Positions 32,729 to 42,338 of a stretch of 64,000 nucleotides of DNA are shown here, piece after piece. The stretch comes from Wolbachia endosymbiont of Aedes albopictus (GTDB taxonomy: Bacteria; Pseudomonadota; Alphaproteobacteria; Rickettsiales; Anaplasmataceae): assembly GCF_024804185.1 (NCBI RefSeq), contig NZ_CP101657.1, forward strand, positions 186,001 through 250,000, written 5' to 3'. Each line of letters begins with the position of its first letter. The stretch's first letter is position 1. A program made the position numbers and the translations under genes. The notes beneath the pieces are model-generated. The model did not search any database. It was not told the origin of the DNA and saw only the letters and a program-made list of their open reading frames with translations.

Positions 32729-33526
32729 TTAACAAAAATACTTTAGTGCATTTTCAAATATAAGCATTCCATCACTATATTTTGGTACAGCAATACCTAA
32801 ACGCTTGCTCTTTTCTTTTTCAAGAGGCCAATTATCTTGCTGAGTAAAAAATATTCCCCTCTCTGGATGGGGCATTAAAGCTAGCACTCTTCCACTTTTA
32901 TCTGATAAAGCTGCTAGGTCGTATGTAGATCCGTTCGGATTGTAAGGAAATTGTAGGTTAGCATAGTTGCCATTTTCATCAATGTAACGTAATGCAGTGG
33001 AATTGCTCTCAATCAATTGGTTCAAAATATCTTGATCCATAAAAAATTTGCCTTCCCCATGAGCAATAGGGAGATATAGTTCACTCAGGCCCCGTAGCCA
33101 AATAGAATTACTCTGCGGATTAACTCCCACTCTAATCCAACGGCATTGATAATTGCCTATATCATTATGGATTAAAGCTAGACTAGAGAACTCTGGAATT
33201 AATTTTACCAATATCTGACAACCATTACATATTCCTATAATCAGCTTGTCCTGAGATAAAAACTCTTGAAACTCATCCAACAAGTTGTTTTTAATACGTA
33301 AAGCAAACGCATTACCAGCACCAGTGTCATCACCATAGGAAAAACCTCCTGGAATTGCAAGTATATTGCTTAATCTCAGTTCACTTGGATTATCTATGAT
33401 ATCATTAATGTGAACGATTTTTACTTCAATATTACTAATACCAAGTTTTCTGCTGCATTCTATAAATGCAAATGCGGTTTCTTTTTCGCAATTTAAGCCA
33501 TAACCAGATAGGACTGTGATTTTCAT
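32729..33526 (-). CDS. purQ: Phosphoribosylformylglycinamidine synthase, glutaminase subunit
   Basis: PurQ supplies ammonia to PurL in step four of purine synthesis. The 265-residue protein has the triad-type glutaminase motifs: AIPGGFSYGDDTGAGNAFAL, the nucleophile cysteine in IGICNGCQILVKL (about residue 100) and LMPHPERG with the catalytic His/Glu pair near the end. It is a separate subunit rather than part of a fused PurL. It precedes no other pur gene directly; pstA lies seven bases upstream in the same direction. Confidence 0.95.
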   Translation of the reverse strand: MKITVLSGYGLNCEKETAFAFIECSRKLGISNIEVKIVHINDIIDNPSELRLSNILAIPGGFSYGDDTGAGNAFALRIKNNLLDEFQEFLSQDKLIIGICNGCQILVKLIPEFSSLALIHNDIGNYQCRWIRVGVNPQSNSIWLRGLSELYLPIAHGEGKFFMDQDILNQLIESNSTALRYIDENGNYANLQFPYNPNGSTYDLAALSDKSGRVLALMPHPERGIFFTQQDNWPLEKEKSKRLGIAVPKYSDGMLIFENALKYFC

Positions 33527-33532
33527 GAATTG

Positions 33533-34783
33533 CTAAAAATTAGAAAATTCGAATTTCTTTTTTACAAAATTTACTACTAAATTTAACGCAAATAACACCA
33601 ATAATAAAGCTATAATTGCAATAGCAGCAAGTTCAATAAATGCAATTTCAAGACTACTTGACCATATGTATATTTGTACAGGCAGAACAGTCGCCGGATC
33701 GAAAAAGGACGTAGGTGTATCAGCAATAAATGCCACCATACCTATCATAAGTAAAGGGGAAGATTCACCTAAAATCCTTGCAATTGCAAGCACAGTACCA
33801 TGTATTATTCTTGGTAACGCAATTGGTAAAGAGTGATCTAATATCACCTTGATGTGAGGTGCACCGAGCGCAAACGCTGCATCTTTTATCCTAATAGGAA
33901 CATTCGCAAAGGCATTTTTTGTTGCAATTATAATATTAGGTAACATCATAAATGAAAGAGTCATTCCACCAACAAGTGGTGAAGAGCGTGGTAGCCCAAA
34001 TATGCCAAGATAGAGAGCTAAGCCCACTACACCAAATATTATTGAAGGCACTGCAGCAAGATTATTCATACTAATTTCTACAATATTAGTCATTAGCCTA
34101 TTTTTAGGCATAAATTCGTAAAGACAGATGCCCGACATAATTCCTATTGGTAATGCTAATGCTAGGCACACTATAATTGTCATTAATGAACCGATAAATG
34201 CCCCTAAAATCCCTGCATTCTCAGGTTCACGAGAGTCAGATTTAAGGAATAAAGACTTATTAAAAAATTTTTTCACTCTCCTCTTTTCTTTTAGCCAATC
34301 AAGTAATTTAGCATAACGATCATTCAAATGTTTATCTTTATTTATTGAATTAATTATACTTGACGCGGTAAACCAGATCTCATATTCACCACTATCTTTT
34401 ACTTTCTTACAAAAAAAATTCTCTAGTTCTTTGTAAGAATTACGACTTAAAATTTCGTCACTGTCTTTAAAATCAGTTCCTTTAAACACCTTACGTAAAG
34501 AATCGTTGAGTAAGCCAATGGACTTATACCGCAAATCACTAGGATTATTTGTTAAAGTAAGATCAGCACTTATTTCAACTGGCAATAAAATTTTCGTTAC
34601 TGTTAAGGCACTGTAAGAGTTAACTAATATACTCAATAATATACACACAGGACAGCCAAGTGAGATAACTAGTGCCGTGAAAGAACAAAAACGTAATGCT
34701 CTATTCTTTTTATTTTTCCTTTTTATACGAGCATGTACACGCTTTGACTGAAGTAATTTAAGGAACTTTTTGTTTATACTCAT
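33533..34783 (-). CDS. pstA: Phosphate ABC transporter permease PstA
   Basis: One of the two inner-membrane permeases of the Pst high-affinity phosphate importer. The 416-residue protein has an N-terminal helix (about 33-55), a large soluble loop (about 60-180) and the permease core (AFIGSLMTIIVCLALALPIG, then SIIFGVVGLALYLGIFGLPR). The EAA-like loop is RIKDAAFALGAPHIKVILDH. The end lies seven bases before purQ on the same strand. PstB, PstC and PstS are not in the window, as Wolbachia pst genes are scattered. Confidence 0.92.
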   Translation of the reverse strand: MSINKKFLKLLQSKRVHARIKRKNKKNRALRFCSFTALVISLGCPVCILLSILVNSYSALTVTKILLPVEISADLTLTNNPSDLRYKSIGLLNDSLRKVFKGTDFKDSDEILSRNSYKELENFFCKKVKDSGEYEIWFTASSIINSINKDKHLNDRYAKLLDWLKEKRRVKKFFNKSLFLKSDSREPENAGILGAFIGSLMTIIVCLALALPIGIMSGICLYEFMPKNRLMTNIVEISMNNLAAVPSIIFGVVGLALYLGIFGLPRSSPLVGGMTLSFMMLPNIIIATKNAFANVPIRIKDAAFALGAPHIKVILDHSLPIALPRIIHGTVLAIARILGESSPLLMIGMVAFIADTPTSFFDPATVLPVQIYIWSSSLEIAFIELAAIAIIALLLVLFALNLVVNFVKKKFEFSNF

Positions 34784-35032
34784 TTATTTTTCCTGGATCC
34801 TATCGTCAAGCCCACAGCTGTACAAACGTCCAGTTTAATAACCTTTGATGCCATGCAAGTAGCTGACACTGGAATCCAGTTATAAAAATATTTACAAATC
34901 AGGCAATTGGTAACAGACTCCATGCTAAAAATAACATCCATAATATAGAATAAGGTAGATCCCAGTATCAGCTACTTGGATGACACTGGGGAAGTGCTGG
35001 GATGACACAATTGACATCACTTCCTATTATAT
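34784..35032. repeat. Palindromic repeats between pstA and rplS
   Basis: It contains GACACTGGAATCCAG (34865-34880 region), an inverted TAGATCCCAGTATCAGCTAC and a terminal GTGCTGGGATGACAC (about 34995). No gene is seen. The elements belong to the GTCATCCCAGTG class. Confidence 0.65.
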
Positions 35033-35410
35033 CTACTTAGATTTCTTTTTAACATAAGTAGTACGCTCTTTGATCCTTGCAGCTTTTCCAAATAGTTTGC
35101 ACAGATAATACAGTTTTGCTCTACGAACCTTTCCTTTTCTTGTCACTTGCACTGAAACCAGTGCAGGAGAATAAACAAAAAATTGAGACACTATACTTTC
35201 TCCATGGCTCACTTTTCTGACTACAAAAGAAGAATGTAACCCGCGGTTCCTTTTTGATATACATACACCTTCAAATATCTGTATACGTTCACTTACACCG
35301 TCAACTACTTTAAAAGTGACCTTCAAATCATCGCCAGGACGAAATTCTGGTATTTCTTTAGCTAACACTTGCATTTGCTGTTCGTTAAATTTTTTAAGTA
35401 AATTTGTCAT
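35033..35410 (-). CDS. rplS: Ribosomal protein L19
   Basis: L19 sits at the 30S-50S interface. The 125-residue protein shows [40 protein letters not shown] and a basic C-terminus ([20 protein letters not shown]). The length is typical. Its start lies 17 bases inside the end of trmD, a very tight coupling of two genes that are adjacent in many bacteria. Confidence 0.97.
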   Translation of the reverse strand: MTNLLKKFNEQQMQVLAKEIPEFRPGDDLKVTFKVVDGVSERIQIFEGVCISKRNRGLHSSFVVRKVSHGESIVSQFFVYSPALVSVQVTRKGKVRRAKLYYLCKLFGKAARIKERTTYVKKKSK

Positions 35411-36104
35411 TTATCTCTCCATTCAATAATTCAGGCCTACGCTTTTTTGTTATAACATGAGACTGCTTCTGCCTCCAATCACTTATTTTTTTGTGATTGC
35501 CAGATAACAAAATCTCAGGTACTTTATATCCCTTCCACTGCTCAGGTCTAGTATATTGAGGATATTCAAGCATACCACCATCATAACTAAAACTTTCTTC
35601 AATAATACTATCGGAATTATTTACTACATCTGGAAGAAGTCTAATGCATGCATCGAGAACCACCATCGCAGCTGGCTCACCTCCTGAAAGTATATAATCT
35701 CCGATACTTAATTCATAAGGAGTATACGCATCAATTATCCTTTGGTCAATACCTTCAAATCGACCACACAATATTGTTATATGAGGAAACTCTAATAATT
35801 CTCTGGCAATATTCTGATTAAACTTAATTCCAGATGGAGTCATGTAAATAAACTTAGTGTTTTTATGAACAGAGAGCATACTATCTACTGCATCACCAAC
35901 TACATCAGAACGCATAACCATTCCTGCTCCACCTCCATATGGAACATCATCCACAGTTGAATGTTTATCTTTCGCAAAAGAACGAATATTTATTACTTCA
36001 AGGTTCCATATTTTTTTTTCTAACGCTTTTCCAGCAAGAGAATAGTTCAAAAACCCGGGGAACATTTCTGGAAATATGGTTAATATTGTAACATTAAATG
36101 CCAT
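35394..36104 (-). CDS. trmD: tRNA (guanine-37-N1)-methyltransferase
   Basis: TrmD methylates G37 next to the anticodon, preventing frameshifts. The 236-residue protein has the SPOUT knot motifs [19 protein letters not shown] and [20 protein letters not shown] (both parts of the SAM site) and [20 protein letters not shown]. It starts [20 protein letters not shown]. It overlaps rplS by 17 bases and leads that operon. Confidence 0.97.
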   Translation of the reverse strand: MAFNVTILTIFPEMFPGFLNYSLAGKALEKKIWNLEVINIRSFAKDKHSTVDDVPYGGGAGMVMRSDVVGDAVDSMLSVHKNTKFIYMTPSGIKFNQNIARELLEFPHITILCGRFEGIDQRIIDAYTPYELSIGDYILSGGEPAAMVVLDACIRLLPDVVNNSDSIIEESFSYDGGMLEYPQYTRPEQWKGYKVPEILLSGNHKKISDWRQKQSHVITKKRRPELLNGEINDKFT

Positions 36105-36178
36105 TAAGGTTTATTTTAAGTTATTTGGAGCTATACTCTAAGAACAGTAAATTGATATAATATATAGTTAAATTAAGC

Positions 36179-36901
36179 ATGTCACTGAATAAAACAATAT
36201 ACGAAGGTAAAGCGAAAGCCATTATTGAAACTGAAGACTCATCAACTGTTATACAGCACTTTAAAGATGATGTTACAGCATTCAATAAGAAAAAATATGA
36301 AATTATTGAGAGCAAAGGAATAATTAATAATCATGTTAGTGCTTTTATCATGGAAAAGCTTGAAGAAGCAGGAACTAGCACGCACTTTATAAAAACTCTA
36401 AACGAAAGAGAACAGCTAGTCAAAAAGCTCAAGATAATTCCTCTTGAGGTGGTAGTTAGAAATGTTGCAGCTGGCAGCTTTTGCAAACGTTTTAATATCA
36501 AAGAAGGTGAGGCACTTACATCTCCTATAATCGAGTTTTTTTACAAAAATGATGACCTAGGCGACCCAATGGTGAATGAAAATCACATACTGTATTTTGA
36601 TTGGCTATCTAGCAAAGAAATGGATGAAGTTAAAACTACAACTTTAAAAATCAACGAAATCTTAGTCCACCTATTTTCAAATGCAAGTATATATTTAGTT
36701 GATCTCAAGTTAGAATTTGGCAGATTAATAAATGACAGTACTAAAATCATTTTAGCCGATGAAATCAGCCCTGATAACTGCAGGTTATGGGATAAAAATA
36801 CTTATAAAAAGCTAGATAAAGACGTCTTTCGTTTGAATTTAGGAGATTTAAAGGAAGCGTACCTAGAAGTTGCAAAAAGACTGTCAGTAAAGTTAGATTA
36901 A
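36179..36901 (+). CDS. purC: SAICAR synthase
   Basis: PurC joins aspartate to CAIR in purine synthesis. The 240-residue protein starts LNKTIYEGKAKAIIETEDSS and has HFKDDVTAFNKKKYEIIESK, the conserved VVVRNVAAGSFCKRF (about residues 85-99) and LADEISPDNCRLWDKNTYKK near the end. It is the standard single-domain bacterial enzyme. It converges with purM: the two genes overlap by four bases at their 3' ends. Confidence 0.97.
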   Translation: MSLNKTIYEGKAKAIIETEDSSTVIQHFKDDVTAFNKKKYEIIESKGIINNHVSAFIMEKLEEAGTSTHFIKTLNEREQLVKKLKIIPLEVVVRNVAAGSFCKRFNIKEGEALTSPIIEFFYKNDDLGDPMVNENHILYFDWLSSKEMDEVKTTTLKINEILVHLFSNASIYLVDLKLEFGRLINDSTKIILADEISPDNCRLWDKNTYKKLDKDVFRLNLGDLKEAYLEVAKRLSVKLD

Positions 36902-37935
36902 CTAAATACTACTCTATCAAGTGGAGGGTTACATGCCTCATCAAGTTTTCCAATAATTTCAATTTTTTCTCCACGTTTTTGGAAATGATTTTTCACGTTT
37001 TGCATATTCTCAGGACTTACGATTAATACCATGCCAATACCACAATTAAATGTTTTTAGCATTTCTTTCTTCTCTATTTTACCCTCCTTTGTTAGCCATA
37101 AAAATATATCTGGCCATTTCCAGGAATTAATGTCTATGTTTGCAAATAAGTTTTTTGGAAGAATCCGCGGAATATTATCTATCAAGCCACCACCTGTTAT
37201 ATGTGCAATGCCTTTTACCTTTGGCATAATAGGCAACAAAGAATCAACATATATTTTTGTTGGTTCGAGCAACACTTCTTTCCAAAGCTGATTATTCCAT
37301 GGAGATGAGTCGTTATAATTTATACCTAAGCTTTTGAAAATATGGCGCACCAAAGAAAACCCATTTGAGTGAATTCCTCTTGACTCTAAGCCAACTATAT
37401 AATCACCTGCTTTCATCATGCTACAGTTTGGAAGAATTTGCTTTCGATCAACTACACCAACCACAAATCCTGCAAGGTCATAGTGATTATTACCATACAT
37501 TCCAGGCATTTCTGCGGTTTCTCCACCAACCAATGCTATTTTAGCTTGCTTGCACCCCTTTGCAATGCCCTGGACCACAGATAATAAAATGTCCTTTCTC
37601 AAAATGCCTGTTGCAAAGTAATCAAGAAAAAACAAAGGCGTTGCTCCTTGTGCAAGTAAGTCATTTACACACATTGCAACTAAATCTATACCTATAGTAT
37701 CATGCCTATTCACTTCTTGAGCTATCAACAGTTTCGTACCTACTCCATCAGTTGAGGAAACGAGTACTGGATGGCCATATTTCTTACTTAGTGCAGCAAA
37801 ATCAAATAACGCAGAAAATGAACCTATTTCGCTGATTACTTCTTCTCTAGTAGTTTCTTGAGCAATAGGCTTGACTTCTTTTATTAACTTATTATATAGT
37901 TCAAGATCTATTCCTGATCTGATATAAGTATTCAT
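36898..37935 (-). CDS. purM: Phosphoribosylaminoimidazole synthetase
   Basis: PurM closes the imidazole ring (FGAM to AIR). The 345-residue protein has YIRSGIDLELYN, the conserved LVSSTDGVGTKLLIAQEVNR, CVNDLLAQGATPLFFLDYFA and the KGCKQAKIALVGGETAEMPG motif. It also has YIVGLESRGIHSNGFSLVR and VKGIAHITGGGLIDNIPRIL. It overlaps the 3' end of purC by four bases on the other strand. Together with purC and purQ it shows that the purine pathway is retained. Confidence 0.97.
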   Translation of the reverse strand: MNTYIRSGIDLELYNKLIKEVKPIAQETTREEVISEIGSFSALFDFAALSKKYGHPVLVSSTDGVGTKLLIAQEVNRHDTIGIDLVAMCVNDLLAQGATPLFFLDYFATGILRKDILLSVVQGIAKGCKQAKIALVGGETAEMPGMYGNNHYDLAGFVVGVVDRKQILPNCSMMKAGDYIVGLESRGIHSNGFSLVRHIFKSLGINYNDSSPWNNQLWKEVLLEPTKIYVDSLLPIMPKVKGIAHITGGGLIDNIPRILPKNLFANIDINSWKWPDIFLWLTKEGKIEKKEMLKTFNCGIGMVLIVSPENMQNVKNHFQKRGEKIEIIGKLDEACNPPLDRVVFS

Positions 37936-38068
37936 AATCCTTCTATAAATTTCAAAATTGTTAATACTATATTAATGCCTTGATATAAAAAGTGCAACGA
38001 AACTTTCTTTTAATTGACTATTATGTGCTTATCAATATAGGGTAACTTAAATCATTTATAATTATCCA

Positions 38069-38362
38069 ATGAACAAAAATATCAAAAACATACTGTTAAC
38101 AATAGAGCTGCTATCAGGACGGCTGCTTCATGACTTTGCTAACTCTATGAATGGAATAATGTTTAGCTTAGAAGAGCTTGGAGTAATAGCTAAGAATGAT
38201 GCTAACATACAGAAGGAAGCATTGTCGCTGCTTAAAGAAAGCTCTGATGATTTAATATATAAACATAAAGTTATGAAGCAGGCATATTCTTCTTCAGCAG
38301 ATAATTACAGCTTTGATCAGACTAAATCCAATATCGAAAATTACTTATTAAAAAAAAAGTAA
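38069..38362 (+). CDS. ChpT-like histidine phosphotransferase, N-terminal half
   Basis: The 97-residue frame has the dimerisation/phosphotransfer pattern of ChpT-like proteins: LLSGRLLHDFANSMNGIMFS with H21-D22 as the likely phosphorylated histidine and its partner. A helical hairpin follows. ChpT carries phosphate from CckA to CtrA in alphaproteobacterial cell-cycle control. The frame stops (TAA 38360-38362) just after a run of nine A's (38350-38358). Adding one A would join it to the next frame without a stop. So this is either one broken gene or one read by slippage. Confidence 0.6.
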   Translation: MNKNIKNILLTIELLSGRLLHDFANSMNGIMFSLEELGVIAKNDANIQKEALSLLKESSDDLIYKHKVMKQAYSSSADNYSFDQTKSNIENYLLKKK

Positions 38363-38367
38363 AGCTC

Positions 38368-38721
38368 ATGTGGAAAATAGATGCATACTCTGCAAAAAAT
38401 AAGGAAGATTTAATTGAAAAGATAAATAAGATAATTTCTAACATGGTGCTAACTATAGCCAGTACAGTGGCGGAAGTTGAACTAGTGTCTGTTTTACTGA
38501 GTCAAACAGAAGATAAAATGCTATTAACTATAAAAATTCTAAATGAACACAAACCGATAAGCAAATCATTAGTAGACAAATTAATCAAAAAAAATGACAC
38601 TAATTTAAATACAAAAGATATTAATATCTATATGACCTCTTTATTATTAGAGTACTATAAAACTGAAATGCATTGTACTTGCAAAAATCATTTGCTGGAG
38701 ATAGATTTAACTATAACTTAA
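38368..38721 (+). CDS. ChpT-like histidine phosphotransferase, C-terminal half
   Basis: The 117-residue frame continues the ChpT-like protein: KINKIISNMVLTIASTVAEV (the helix of the pseudo-kinase domain), then strands (VELVSVLLSQTEDKMLLTIK), a region corresponding to the degenerate ATP-like fold, and the C-terminal helix-strand (INIYMTSLLLEYYKTEMHCT, then NHLLEIDLTIT). The second half lies in frame 1, the first in frame 2; the A9 tract at 38350-38358 is the junction. ATG 38368 could start it independently, but the match with the first half suggests one original gene. Confidence 0.55.
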   Translation: MWKIDAYSAKNKEDLIEKINKIISNMVLTIASTVAEVELVSVLLSQTEDKMLLTIKILNEHKPISKSLVDKLIKKNDTNLNTKDINIYMTSLLLEYYKTEMHCTCKNHLLEIDLTIT

Positions 38722-38784
38722 GTTGCATATTTGGTTATTACAACTTTTTCTTCGTTTCAAGGCAACCGACAAGGGGTACCAAAT

Positions 38785-39603
38785 CTAATTTTTGTAATCA
38801 CTTAAGTCTAGTACTATTTTATTAATGTAGCGCTCATTCGCATCTTTGATGATAAACTTCATACCATTTTTATATTTAATGACTTCATCTACAGAAGGCA
38901 CTTTACCAGCAATCGAAAGAATCAAACCACCAAGTGTAACATAGTCTTCTTCAGGGTCACGCAATTCTATTTTTAGATCCTCTTCTATATCCTTTATAAG
39001 AACCCTTGCTGACACTTCAAACTTATTTTGAGACAATTCAGTAATGATATATTCTGAATTTATTTCGTTCTCACTATCAATGTTTGGTATTAGCTCCTCT
39101 ATAAGATCGGTTATTGAAATTAAACCATCAGTTCCACCATATTCATCCAATACAATAGCTAAGTATGATTTAGAAGATTTCATCCTAACAAAAAGATTAG
39201 TTGTCTTCATCGAGGGCGGAACAAATATTACGCTTTGTATAATATTTCTCAGATTAAAATTTTTATCCCTATTAAAAATAACATCTTTTACATAAAAAAA
39301 GCCTATTACGTTATCAAAGTTATTTCTATAAATTGGTATTTTAGTGTGGCAAGTGTTTTTTATCTTCTTTATTATTTCACGCTCGCTTGACTCAATGTCT
39401 ACTGCGCATATCTCTGTACGTGGAGTCATTATATCCATTATACCACAATCGCGGAATTTTAATAGACCATTAAATATATTAAGGTCTGACAGATCTTTCA
39501 TTAATGCTTCAGTCGCACACTTTTTCAACACAGAAGCTTTTTTGAAAAGGAAGAGAAAAATTCCATATACTATTTTTTCTACTAAGGTTCTTTTTTTACT
39601 CAA
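38785..39603 (-). CDS. CBS-domain protein, CorC/TlyC (HlyC) family
   Basis: The 272-residue protein has two CBS repeats (first IMTPRTEICAVDIESSEREI, second SVIFVPPSMKTTNLFVRMKS with LAIVLDEYGGTDGLISITDL) and a C-terminal CorC/HlyC transporter-associated domain (VTLGGLILSIAGKVPSVDEV). Family members are linked to magnesium/cobalt efflux; those in Rickettsia have been called hemolysin TlyC. There is no N-terminal membrane domain, as is usual in the CorC type. Its place beside oriC and hemE is the arrangement known for the Wolbachia origin. Confidence 0.9.
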   Translation of the reverse strand: MSKKRTLVEKIVYGIFLFLFKKASVLKKCATEALMKDLSDLNIFNGLLKFRDCGIMDIMTPRTEICAVDIESSEREIIKKIKNTCHTKIPIYRNNFDNVIGFFYVKDVIFNRDKNFNLRNIIQSVIFVPPSMKTTNLFVRMKSSKSYLAIVLDEYGGTDGLISITDLIEELIPNIDSENEINSEYIITELSQNKFEVSARVLIKDIEEDLKIELRDPEEDYVTLGGLILSIAGKVPSVDEVIKYKNGMKFIIKDANERYINKIVLDLSDYKN

Positions 39604-40005
39604 TTTATTCCCTGTAATGGCAAAAACGTTTTCAGACCAGATTTATCAAGAAAACTGTTATTAAATGTTTAATAAGCATGTGAATAATGTCAAATTAATT
39701 TGTGAATTATTTGTTGATATAAAATACCAACAATTGATCAACAATTTTTTCAACGACATATACATAGTTATGTAACAATGCATGACGGTAAAATATTTTC
39801 CATAAAAGAAAATTACTAACACTCTGAACATCTTACTTATACACATAAATTATAACAGAAAATCAATAGTATAAAGAAGTTTTTAACATATTTATCCACA
39901 AATTAAACAACGCCAATTTTTACTGAATTTTAAGTTAGTAACAAGTTGTTGATAGAATTATTATTACTACTATGCTTTAATATACAAAAGAATAGATAAA
40001 ATAGA
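39604..40005. other. oriC: Chromosomal replication origin, oriC
   Basis: A 402-base AT-rich gap with no gene between a CBS-domain gene (COG1253) and hemE, the place reported for the Wolbachia origin. It has a perfect DnaA box TTATCCACA (39892-39900), one-mismatch boxes TTATACACA (39837-39845) and, on the other strand, TTATTCACA (39679-39687), plus a weaker one (39701-39709). The octamer TTGTTGAT occurs at 39711-39718 and 39946-39953, with its inverse ATCAACAA at 39737-39744. Sites for CtrA (TTAA-N7-TTAA) were sought but no exact match was found. Origin function is inferred from synteny and boxes. Confidence 0.8.
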
Positions 40006-41022
40006 TTGGAAAGCAGCAAAACAACAATAATAGAAGTTATCAAAAAAAACGAGCCAGGTGAAAGAGTGCCTATTTGGCTAATGCGTCAGGCTGGCAGGTC
40101 TCTTCCTGAGTACCGCAAAGCAGTGGAAAATATGAATAATTTTATGGAGATATGCTACAATACAGATTTAGTGACAGAATTGACGTTACAGCCAGTGACA
40201 AGATTTGACGTGGATGCGGCAATAATTTTTTCAGACATTTTAATAATAGCTGATGTTTTGGGTTGTGACGTGAATTTCCTGCGCAATGTGGGCCCGAGAA
40301 TAAAACCTATAAAGAATCCTAAAGAATTGAAAAGTCTACAAGACATTGAAGCTAAAATTTTACCAATTCTAAACGCTATAAAGAAAGTCAGAAGTCAGCT
40401 ATCAAAAAAAAAGCCTCTTATAGGATTTGCTGGTGGCCCATGGACAGTAGCTTCATATATCATAGAAGGTGGAAGCAGCAAAACTTTTTCCAAAATATTA
40501 AATTTTTACCCTCCGTATTTGAAGGAAATAATTGAACGAATAACGGAAGCAACGATTATTTATCTAATTAAACAGATAGAATTTGGAGCAGATGTTATTC
40601 AGCTATTTGACAGTAATGCTGGTGCATTATCGGAACCATTGTTTAAAGAATATGTTATCGAACCAACAAAGAGAATTACCTTGGCAATCAAGGATAGATT
40701 TTCTGATTTTCCAATAATAGGATTTCCAAGGTCTGCTGGAAATCTTTATAAGAATTACTACGAACAAACAGGTGTATCTGCAGTAAGTATAGATTATAAT
40801 GTTCCAATAGAATGGGCGAAAGCGAATTTAAAAATCCCTCTACAAGGAAATCTTAATCCTAATCTTTTAGCCTATAATAAAACGGAAGCAATAAAAGAAG
40901 CAAAGCGTATAATGGATTGTTTTAGAGGCTTGCCTTTCATATTTAATCTTGGACATGGAGTACTTCCTAATACTCCAGTTGAAAATATTGCTGAGTTAGT
41001 GAATTTGGTAAAAAGCTACTAA
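40006..41022 (+). CDS. hemE: Uroporphyrinogen decarboxylase
   Basis: HemE removes four carboxyl groups from uroporphyrinogen III in haem synthesis. The 338-residue protein has the signature [18 protein letters not shown] (about residues 21-38), [40 protein letters not shown] and [20 protein letters not shown]. The start is TTG 40006; no ATG fits before the conserved MRQAGR region. It lies immediately downstream of oriC and is transcribed away from it. Confidence 0.96.
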   Translation: MESSKTTIIEVIKKNEPGERVPIWLMRQAGRSLPEYRKAVENMNNFMEICYNTDLVTELTLQPVTRFDVDAAIIFSDILIIADVLGCDVNFLRNVGPRIKPIKNPKELKSLQDIEAKILPILNAIKKVRSQLSKKKPLIGFAGGPWTVASYIIEGGSSKTFSKILNFYPPYLKEIIERITEATIIYLIKQIEFGADVIQLFDSNAGALSEPLFKEYVIEPTKRITLAIKDRFSDFPIIGFPRSAGNLYKNYYEQTGVSAVSIDYNVPIEWAKANLKIPLQGNLNPNLLAYNKTEAIKEAKRIMDCFRGLPFIFNLGHGVLPNTPVENIAELVNLVKSY

Positions 41023-41091
41023 TACAATACACAAAATTCCTAGCTTTTTTGCTGTACAGGGTTTATCATTTGAATTTAGCTTCAGTAAGAT

Positions 41092-42285
41092 ATGTCAGAC
41101 CTTGCAAAAAGAATGTCCCTAATAAAACCATCACCTACGATTGCTGTAACTGATAAGGCAAATAAGTTGAAAAATGAAGGAAAAAAGATCTGTGTTTTAG
41201 CTGCAGGAGAACCGGATTTTGATACTCCAGATCATATAAAAAAAGCAGCTATTCAGGCAATAAGTGAAGGTAAAACTAAGTATACTGCTGTTGATGGAAC
41301 GCGTGAGCTGAAAGAAGCAATAATTAATAAGTTAAGAAGGGATAATAACCTCGAGTACACGTTTAACCAAATCTGTGTTGGTACTGGCGCTAAGCAGGTG
41401 TTATTCAATTTGTTTATGGCAACAATTAACTCTGGAGATGAAGTTATTATTCCAGCTCCTTATTGGGTTTCATATGTTGATATGGTAAATCTTTTTGGGG
41501 GCTTACCAGTTGTAGTGGAATGCAAACAAAATTTTAAACTGACAGCGGAATTATTGAAAAGCAGGATAACTAAAAAGACTAAATGGTTAATTCTTAACTC
41601 ACCGAACAATCCCGCAGGAGTTGTGTACACATATGATGAATTGAAAGACATAGCACAAATATTGCTTGAATATCCACATGTGAATGTCGTTACAGATGAT
41701 ATTTATGAGCATATAATATACGACGAAAAGTTTTTTACTATCACTCAGGTTGAGCCGAAGCTTTACAACAGAGTTTTTGTAGTCAATGGAGTGTCAAAAG
41801 CCTATGCAATGACAGGCTGGAGAATAGGGTATATTGCAGGTAGAAGTGATGTAGTAAAAGCCATCTCTACGCTGCAGTCTCAGAGCACTTCTAACCCAAA
41901 TTCGATAGCACAAGCAGCAGCAGCAGCAGCATTAAACGGTGACCATAGTTTTTTGAAAGAAAGAACAAGGATTTTTAAGAGTCGTAGAGATTTTATGGTG
42001 AAAAAGCTAAATTCTGCTCCGGGATTATCAGCATCCATTCCGCAAGGCGCATTTTATTTATTTGTCTCGTGTGAAGGATTGCTCAGTAAGAGTACAAAAA
42101 GTGGTAAAGTAATAAATAATGATCTTGATTTCACTGAATACCTGCTAGAGGATCATTTAGTTGCTGTGGTTCCAGGGATTGCGTTTGGTCTAGAAAATTT
42201 TGTCAGAATTTCTTATGCAACCTCTCAGGAACAATTAGAAATTGGATGTGATGGTATTACTAAAGCGTGTCGGGAGTTAAAATGA
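41092..42285 (+). CDS. Aspartate aminotransferase, class I
   Basis: A PLP enzyme that exchanges amino groups between aspartate and 2-oxoglutarate (possibly also prephenate in some relatives). The 397-residue protein has VLAAGEPDFDTPDHIKKAAI, TGAKQVLFNLFMATINSGDE, ILNSPNNPAGVVYTYDELKD and the PLP lysine in VNGVSKAYAMTGWRIGY (about residue 235). The C-terminal FVRISYATSQEQLE supplies the substrate-carboxylate arginine. It follows hemE by about 70 bases on the same strand. The family member is the alphaproteobacterial AatA type. Confidence 0.94.
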   Translation: MSDLAKRMSLIKPSPTIAVTDKANKLKNEGKKICVLAAGEPDFDTPDHIKKAAIQAISEGKTKYTAVDGTRELKEAIINKLRRDNNLEYTFNQICVGTGAKQVLFNLFMATINSGDEVIIPAPYWVSYVDMVNLFGGLPVVVECKQNFKLTAELLKSRITKKTKWLILNSPNNPAGVVYTYDELKDIAQILLEYPHVNVVTDDIYEHIIYDEKFFTITQVEPKLYNRVFVVNGVSKAYAMTGWRIGYIAGRSDVVKAISTLQSQSTSNPNSIAQAAAAAALNGDHSFLKERTRIFKSRRDFMVKKLNSAPGLSASIPQGAFYLFVSCEGLLSKSTKSGKVINNDLDFTEYLLEDHLVAVVPGIAFGLENFVRISYATSQEQLEIGCDGITKACRELK

Positions 42286-42338
42286 AATAGACTATCCATA
42301 AATTACCCATTTCACCACGTCAAAAATATTCACTAAGG

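Noticed and set aside
39661-39709. CtrA sites (TTAA-N7-TTAA) in oriC
   Set aside because: Only near matches (TTAA-N7-ATTA type) were found; not enough to annotate a site.
39661-39846. 61-residue minus-strand frame in the oriC gap
   Set aside because: AT-rich chance frame that would run across DnaA boxes; no homology pattern.
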